From NCBI GenBank assembly GCA_016758965.1, contig JAEPRB010000024.1, forward strand, positions 62,001-126,000: a stretch of DNA of 64,000 nucleotides, given 5' to 3'. Within the stretch, counting starts at the first letter, position 1; every line of letters starts with the position of its first letter. Position numbers and translations under genes: made by a program. This DNA is from Circinella minor. Lineage: Eukaryota; Mucoromycota; Mucoromycetes; Mucorales; Lichtheimiaceae. The notes under the pieces are model-generated. The model was given only the letters and a program-made list of their open reading frames with translations. It was not told the DNA's origin and ran no database searches. Of the stretch, positions 57,967 through 64,000 are shown piece by piece.

Positions 57967-60537
57967 ATGACTTGGGGCGAAAAAGTCAACAATTATGTGG
58001 CTCGTTCTCGTGCTGGTAAATACTTCCAACTCGAAGGTTCGGGTGCACGACGAGAACGTAAAAATACTCGATTTTTAACTGAAATTCGTGCCGGTTTCAC
58101 GACATTTTTTGCTATGGTATGTGAGAGAATTAACCTAATAAAAAAGAAGTTTGCTGAATTCTAGATATTGTCGAATTTTACTAAATCGTTGAACATAATT
58201 ACTATAATAAATAAAGGCATACATTATTTCGGTCAACTCTGCTATCATTAGTGACAGCGGTGGAACGTGTGTTTGTGAAGGAACAGCAGATGATCCAGTT
58301 TGCGATAATAACAGCGAATATTTGATTTGTATCAATGAATTTCGCGTTCAACTTATTGCTGGTACTGCTATTACTTGTTGTATTGCTTGTATTTTGTTTG
58401 GCATTATGGCAAATCTTCCTATCGGTTTAGCACCTGGGTAATTTTTTTTGTACAACAAATCTTAATGACAACATTATTATATAACACATAGTCAAAGACA
58501 AACACAAACAAACTGACTTAATTATTATCATTACAATTACTGTTTATATATTTTTTAGTATGGGATTGAATGCCTACTTTACTTATACAGTATTTATCAA
58601 AGCTTTTTTTTTATCTCTGTCGTCATTTACTGCTATATTCTTTTATTATTTATCAGATTGCTTATACATCATTGTGTTTTTTTTAGGTTGTTGGTTATCA
58701 TGGTACAGGAAACATTTCCTATCGTACTGCTATGGGTGCTGTTTTCATTGAAGGCTTTATCTTTTTGATCCTTACGATACTCGGTATACGACAGTGGCTT
58801 GCGAGACTTATACCTATGAGTATTAAACTGGGTATAAGTGTAGGGATTGGTTTATTCCTATGTTTTGTCGGTCTACAAAGTTCAGAAGGTATTGGACTGG
58901 TTGGATCAGATCCTGCTACATTGGTCGCTTTAGGTAAGCAATATCAACGTTTCTACTGTTACGTATCATCATGCGATATGTACATACTAATAATTGATTT
59001 TGTATGGAAAACATATAGGCGGTTGTCCTGCCATTATGAAAGATGCGACTGGTGCTTGTTTGGGAGGCAAAATGGAATCACCTACTCTGTGGATGGGTAA
59101 GAGCAGAAAAAAAATAATGATAACAATAAAGCGTTCAATACACGGTTATAGGACTCGATATCACATACTAATTAATTAACAACAACAACGGCATAAATAG
59201 GTATTTTGGGTTTACTTATAATGTCTATTTTAATGTTGTATCGCGTCCGAGGTGCTTTACTTCTTGGTATCATTTTTATTGCCATCACCTCGTGGCCGCG
59301 TGTTAGTGAAGTGACACTTTTTCCATATACCGAAGCAGGCCAAAATATGTTTGATTACTTTAAACAAGTTGTAAAAGTTCAACCACTTGACCGGTAACAT
59401 ATCTACTATTTATGAATTGTATTAATTTCACCGTATTTGTTGGATTAAGAACTTATCGAAATGCCTTTTTTTTGTACATCATGTGTTAAATACAGTATTC
59501 TTGCTCAATTTGAATTCGACTTATCCGCTAGTGAAACCTGGGTTGCTTTGATTACCTTTTTGGTACGTATGAGTTACTAACTGTTTGTTGGTCATATATA
59601 CGAATTTCTTATACTTTATGACCTGGTAAGAATTAAATGTTAATAATTTGTATTTAATACTAGTATGTTGATATTCTTGATACGACCGGTACATTGTACT
59701 CAATGGCTAGATATGGTGGCTATATGGATAAGCATGGTGATTTCGAGCGATCATCCATGGCCTTTTTGAGTGATGCCATCTCCATCATTATTGGTTCATG
59801 CTTTGGTTGTTCCCCCGTGACAGCTTACGTAGAATCTGGCGCTGGTATTGCAGAAGGTGGTCGAACTGGTATTACAGCCATTACTATTGGTTTTGGTTTC
59901 TTTATTTCAGTTTTCTTTTCGCCGATCTTTGCTTCTTTCCCTCCATGGGTAAGTTGATTGAATAGAATTTTTATTTTTATTTTTATTTTCAACATTGTAA
60001 TTGATATATTAATTTTATCTATTTACCAATTCTCAGGCCACTGGTGGTGCACTAGTGATCGTTGGAAGTATGATGGCTTCAAGTGCACGTACCATTAACT
60101 GGGATTATCCTGGTGATTCTATTCCAGCATTTATCACTATCGCTGTGATGCCATTCACTTATTCGATTTCATATGGTATTGTTGGCGGTGTCATTGCATA
60201 TATAATTATTAATACATTTGTATGGCTTATGGAAAAGATTACATTTGGTAAACTCAAACCGGATTACTCCAAGCGTGAGCCTTATTGGGAAATGATCCGT
60301 GGTAGACCATTATTACCTATATATATGCGCTATTTAGTAGCCAAGGTACAGGGTAAGCCATTCAATTGGCACGAGGATGAGCACGAGTTTAGCGATGATG
60401 AAGATAATAGTGAAGAATCTTCCAAGAGAAGCAATGAGAAAGATGATGAAGACTATCCAACTCAAGTAGTAACTACTAATGGTGTTACCGGAAACGGAAC
60501 GAGACATGAGACTATTAACGAAAAGGTCACTTCTTAA
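57967..60537 (+). CDS. AzgA-type adenine/guanine/hypoxanthine permease
   Basis: A plasma-membrane proton-coupled purine transporter of the AzgA subfamily (NCS2 fold, 14 TM). Exons: 57967-58116, 58217-58437, 58559-58589, 58687-58933, 59019-59096, 59201-59393, 59496-59562, 59664-59948, 60037-60537; 590 aa. The soluble N-terminus (VARSRAGKYFQLEGSGARRE) and TEIRAGFTTFFAMAYIISVN are diagnostic. The first pore helix carries GLAPGMGLNAYFTYT. TM10 region GCSPVTAYVESGAGIAEGGR holds the residues that bind purine in the family. An extracellular loop is Cys-rich (GGTCVCEGTADDPVCDN). The acidic, Ser-rich C-tail (HEFSDDEDNSEESS) is a plausible site for phosphorylation-controlled endocytosis. A 31-nt exon encodes GMGLNAYFTYT. 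Confidence 0.95.
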
Positions 60538-60946
60538 ATTACTGTTATTATACATCATACCTGTTTTATCAATATCATAGATATACTATATTACGTATTA
60601 TTTATATTAACTTTAACATTTTTCTATGTACTTCTTTTTACGTATTTCATATATAATATTTATATCTTTACATATACACCTTTATCCACTAATAATTAAA
60701 CTTTCTTTTCATTAAAACAGTACAGATGAAGATATTATTCCTGTCAAATAAATAAATGAATGAATTGCATAATAAAACTAGCTTTTTATGGAGGAACTTT
60801 ACACCCCTCATCCATCAATGCCCCAAACATTTTGTATCACCAAGTGTTTATAAAAGGAAAAATAATTTTCTTGTTTTAAGTTGTTGTCTTTTTTTTTTCA
60901 CTTTTTTTCTTTTTAAATACTTCCTCCGATCTCCACACTCCTCCCA
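60538..60946. other. Intergenic region
   Basis: A 409-bp spacer between same-strand genes AzgA and the acyltransferase. It contains a TATAAAAG box at 60849-60856 for the latter; otherwise nothing. Confidence 0.6.
60849..60856 (+). promoter_or_regulatory. TATA box of the acyltransferase gene
   Basis: TATAAAAG, 98 nt before the ATG at 60947, followed by a T-rich then CTCC-rich leader. Confidence 0.5.
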
Positions 60947-62684
60947 ATGAGTCCGATCAGTTCCGTTTCCGAGGCGATCAATGCTATTTCTGCTGTAGTA
61001 TTTCTGTTTGGGTAAAAAATATACTTGTCTTTAATAGTGTCATAGCAACAAATAGCATTTATTAATCGTTTTAAATGTAACAGCATGGCAGGTTCGATAC
61101 AAGTAGTTCAAGTCTCTTCATTTCTGCTGAGACCATTTTCGGAGCGATTACTTGTACGAATAAATTCGTCTTTGGTCGGTACTGGTAAGGAATTTAGTCG
61201 AACCAAAAGCAAAAATAAAATAAAAAATAAGAAAAAAGCTAACATTGTTAATCACTTCACTTTTTATATTTTATAGTTTGGAAAGTTATGCAGGTAAAAA
61301 CACTTTACTTTTGTGGCTCCCAAAAAGAAAAATTAAAGTATATTAGATCATATAAAAAAATATTGACAACTCTTATTCAATAATAGCATATATTTGAGGT
61401 AAAAACGCGCCATATTACGATTATACTTTGAGAATAAATACTTCGTATTGGTAGGAGAAACATACGGGACATAGAATTAGGAGAGGAATGAAGTGATTGA
61501 AACAAATTATGTGTTTTATACATGTATACATATATAGAAACGGCAAAAAGCTCGCATTACATATTCTGGTGATATTATTCCACAAAATGAATCCGCAATT
61601 GTTATAAGTAATCATCGTTCGTGGACAGATTTTTATCTGTTACATTCTGTTGCTATACGTCGAAATATGCTTAGTAACTGTAAAGTAAGTTTGGATGAAA
61701 AAGATGTCGCTACTTTTTTTTTTCTTTTTTGTTTTACTGTCAATTCGTTTCGGGACTAAATCATCTTTTTATTTGGTATATATTTAGTATTTTGTTAAGG
61801 ATTCCATAAAATGGGTAAGAGAATAGCCTACCAACTGAATCAAAGGAGTATTTTGATAAACAATTTTTTTTTTACATTTTTCTTTTCTTATAATTTTCAT
61901 TAGTTACCATTCTTTGGATGGGGTATGTGGGTAAGTTCATAAAAGAATATCTTTTTCACATTCTTTTGCATCTACTTAATTTACACTCAACTAAAAAATA
62001 ATAGTTGGCGGATTTTTTGTTTGTCCGAAGAGATTGGATGCGTGATCAACGTAAAATTGAAGCAACATTTTCCAATATTAAACGTCTTAAAACACCAGTT
62101 TGGATTATGAGTTTTGCTGAAGGAACTCGATTTACGCATCAAAAGTTAAAAGAGGTTAGTAGGAAAACAAAACAAAGATTTGACAACAGATATTGATTTT
62201 AATATTATAGAGCCAAGTATATGCTGCTCAACAAGGATATAGTATTATGCATAATGTTTTGTTACCACGTACTCGAGGGTTTGTGACGTGTGTTAATGTA
62301 TTTAGAGGCTCACATGTTCAATATGTATATGGTAAGTACATTCGATGGTATAAGCAGAAAAGATGTTAGTGGAAAAGATGTTAATTTTTTTTTTCGTTCT
62401 CTCTCTTGTTAGATTTCACAATTGCATATTATCATCATTTAAAAGGTAATCTGGGAGAATTTAATGTTGCACCAGATATGATACGAGTTCATGTACGAGA
62501 ACTTGGTGATGAATATGAGTTTCATGTCAATGTAAAAAGAATAGCTATTAATGAATTACCTAATGATGACGAGCAGTTAGCTAATTGGTTACGGCAACGT
62601 TATGTCGAAAAAGATCAATTTCTTTCAAAGCTCTGTCATGGTTGGACAAAGAATTTGGATGAAAAAGTATGGGAAGAGAATTGA
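60947..62684 (+). CDS. 1-acyl-lysophospholipid acyltransferase (PlsC/LCLAT-AGPAT family)
   Basis: Transfers an acyl chain to a lysophospholipid, probably in the ER. Exons: 60947-61011, 61084-61184, 61277-61293, 61538-61684, 61788-61814, 61904-61930, 62005-62154, 62211-62331, 62413-62684; 308 aa. Three exons are tiny (17, 27 and 27 nt). Motif I NHRSWTDFYLL (NHx4D) is intact. Next come KDSIKWLPFFGWGMWLADFL, the block II region with FVRRDW, motif III FAEGTRFT, and the proline block VLLPRTRGF. A C-terminal YDFTIAYYHH matches LCLAT/AGPAT3-5-type enzymes (VYDxTVAY). An N-terminal hydrophobic segment (AINAISAVVFLFGS) is weak. Substrate could be lysophosphatidic acid, lysocardiolipin or lysophosphatidylinositol; the KDSIKWLPFFGWGMW order favours the LCLAT1-like branch. 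Confidence 0.92.
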
Positions 62685-63048
62685 TGAAATCTGTAAAAAT
62701 TAATACTACTTATATGGATATAAATAACGATATATAGAGAAGACTGCACCATCCATGTATTAAAAAAATTCGTAGTAATGTACTATAGTAATGTTATACC
62801 CCACTCCACTAATCATAGTTATAATAATAATGATAATAAAATTCATGTGTAGATAGATGAGTTACAACATAAACATTTGTGACATTGGGATCATGTGTTT
62901 AATCAAAAAATGTGGTGAGACCCCCGAGATTGAGTAATATATATGTATATCAGAGTACCCGGAGAAATTTCGGCATGATATCGAATGACTTTTTTTGTTT
63001 TTCCCCAAAATAATTTTTAACATCCCCCCTTTGTAATTTGTTTAATTT
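62685..63048. other. Intergenic region
   Basis: A 364-bp spacer between same-strand genes; A+T-rich, no feature except a pyrimidine-rich CCCCCC patch just before the next start. Confidence 0.6.
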
Positions 63049-64000
63049 ATGCGTTTTGTTTCTGCTTTATTTCTCTTGATATCCATCTTACTTTATCGTT
63101 ATTATAATCACTCTTATTTTACTAATAACGATATGAGCTGCAAATCATTTTCACCTATTATTGTCGTTGGCGGTGGTTTAGCAGGTTTATGTGCTACTAT
63201 TGAGGCTGCAACACTTGATCCTTCTGTCAAAGTTATTCTTGTGGACAAGGAAGCAAATATCGGGTATAATTTTTTTTTTTGAAAGCGTATATGAAAAAAA
63301 CAAAACAAAATGGTATTCATAATCAAACAAAACAATGCATTGCTATATATTTATTTTATTATCATGTTAGAGGTAACTCTGCAAAAGCTACTTCTGGTAT
63401 TAATGCTATGACGGAAGTTGGTGACTCACTGGACGCGTTTGAGAAGGATACCCTTGAATCTGGCAGTGGATTATCAAATATTGACCTTGTTCATAAACTC
63501 GTGTATGAAAGTGAAGAGTCCTTGGCATGGCTCAAATTACAAGACCCTACTTTGGATTTAGGTCTTGTTTCTCAATGTGGTGGTCATACACATCCTCGAA
63601 CTCATCGTTGTCCACCAATAGATGGTCGACCTGTACCAGTTGGGTTCCGAACTATTACTGCCTTAAAAAACCGTACTGCACAACTCAGCAACGTAGAAAT
63701 ATGGACAAATACACGAGTTACGCATATTAAACCCGAAGAAAAACGAGTTCAGGTTGTTAAGGAAGGAGAACCACTGGATTTGAGTGTTTCAGCAATCGTA
63801 CTTACAAGTGGTGGATTTGCTGGACAAACTCATGAGTTACAACAGCCAGAAGGTATCAAAACACTGTTAAGTGAATACGCACCACAGCTTGTTAATACTG
63901 CTACAACAAATGGACCATGGGCTAATGGTGATGGTGTGAGACTTGGTGTGGAAGCTGGTGCTGCCACAAAGGATATGGTAAAAAAAAAAAACAAAGAGAA
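63049..64000 (+). CDS. FAD-dependent fumarate reductase (OSM1/FRD1-type), truncated by window end
   Basis: A soluble-type flavoprotein that reduces fumarate to succinate and helps reoxidise FADH2/NADH, including for ER or mitochondrial protein oxidation under low oxygen. Exons: 63049-63263 and 63371-63977; the intron starting at 63978 (GTAAAA) runs past the edge. An N-terminal hydrophobic segment (VSALFLLISILLY) indicates a signal anchor, like yeast Osm1, with a second Met at residue 29 that would give a form without it. The FAD Rossmann motif is IIVVGGGLAGLCATIEAA. GGNSAKATSGINAM is the FAD-binding signature. SQCGGHTHPRTHRCPPIDG supplies substrate-site residues (HTHPRTHR). NGPWANGDGVRLGVEAGA is also conserved. 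About 274 residues are visible; the catalytic arginine region is beyond the window. Confidence 0.95.

Noticed and set aside
1..64000. CRISPR arrays, prokaryotic defence systems, integrated virus
   Set aside because: No regular spaced repeats, operon structure or viral hallmark genes anywhere in the window; the DNA is intron-rich nuclear sequence.

Overview
This is nuclear DNA of a fungus. The intergenic DNA and introns are strongly A+T-rich, and the genes carry many short introns of about 50-170 nt with GTAAGT/GTATGT-type donors and TAG/CAG acceptors. The gene content is fungal: a GT15 mannosyltransferase, an AzgA purine permease, a Phx1-like homeobox factor, an OSM1-type fumarate reductase and an FHS-like MFS carrier. 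It also has genes that many yeasts lack (a UCH37-class deubiquitinase, dynactin p24, complex I NDUFB8, a Tonsoku/TONSL homologue). An early-diverging filamentous fungus, most likely Mucoromycota/Mucorales, fits best. This placement is inference, not a database result. I rebuilt 21 multi-exon genes by hand; every complete model closes in frame across all its junctions.

Layout. 1-2300 (-) GH36 alpha-galactosidase, cut by the left edge. 4213-5889 (+) UCH37/BAP1-class ubiquitin hydrolase. 6666-16215 holds three MCT-like MFS carriers: two near-identical paralogues (-) flank a divergent third (+). 17674-19717 (+) NUF2 and 20023-21648 (-) alpha-tubulin are convergent. 24821-27386 (-) homeobox factor. 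27387-33100 is gene-poor and contains a decayed coding relic. 33101-34535 (-) GT15-family protein with altered active-site motifs. 35005-35826 (-) dynactin p24 and 36048-39836 (+) TONSL are head to head. 40074-41720 (+) four-TM protein. 42040-43602 (-) glyoxalase II. 44527-45218 (-) NDUFB8. 45445-48216 (-) five-FAS1 membrane protein. 48892-50825 (+) FHS-like MFS. 51068-55353 (-) tandem pair of F-box/LRR genes. 57967-60537 (+) AzgA. 60947-62684 (+) lysophospholipid acyltransferase. 63049-64000 (+) fumarate reductase, cut by the right edge.

How the genes relate. This is ordinary chromosome, not an operon-like cluster. Local relations are recent duplications (the MFS pair, the F-box pair), one compact divergent promoter (dynactin p24/TONSL, 221 bp) and a run of microtubule or chromosome genes (NUF2, alpha-tubulin, dynactin p24, TONSL) that is probably coincidental. 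Clear TATAAA(A)-type boxes 60-100 nt upstream of the ATG occur at secreted, membrane and transport genes; I saw none at the housekeeping genes.

I found no CRISPR array, tRNA, rRNA, intact transposon or prokaryote-like system. The most unusual observations are a TONSL homologue without ankyrin repeats, an inferred 2-nt micro-exon in the central MFS gene, a GT15 protein lacking its expected active-site residues, two GC-AG introns, an alpha-tubulin without the Lys40 loop, and the pseudogene at about 31.5-32.6 kb.
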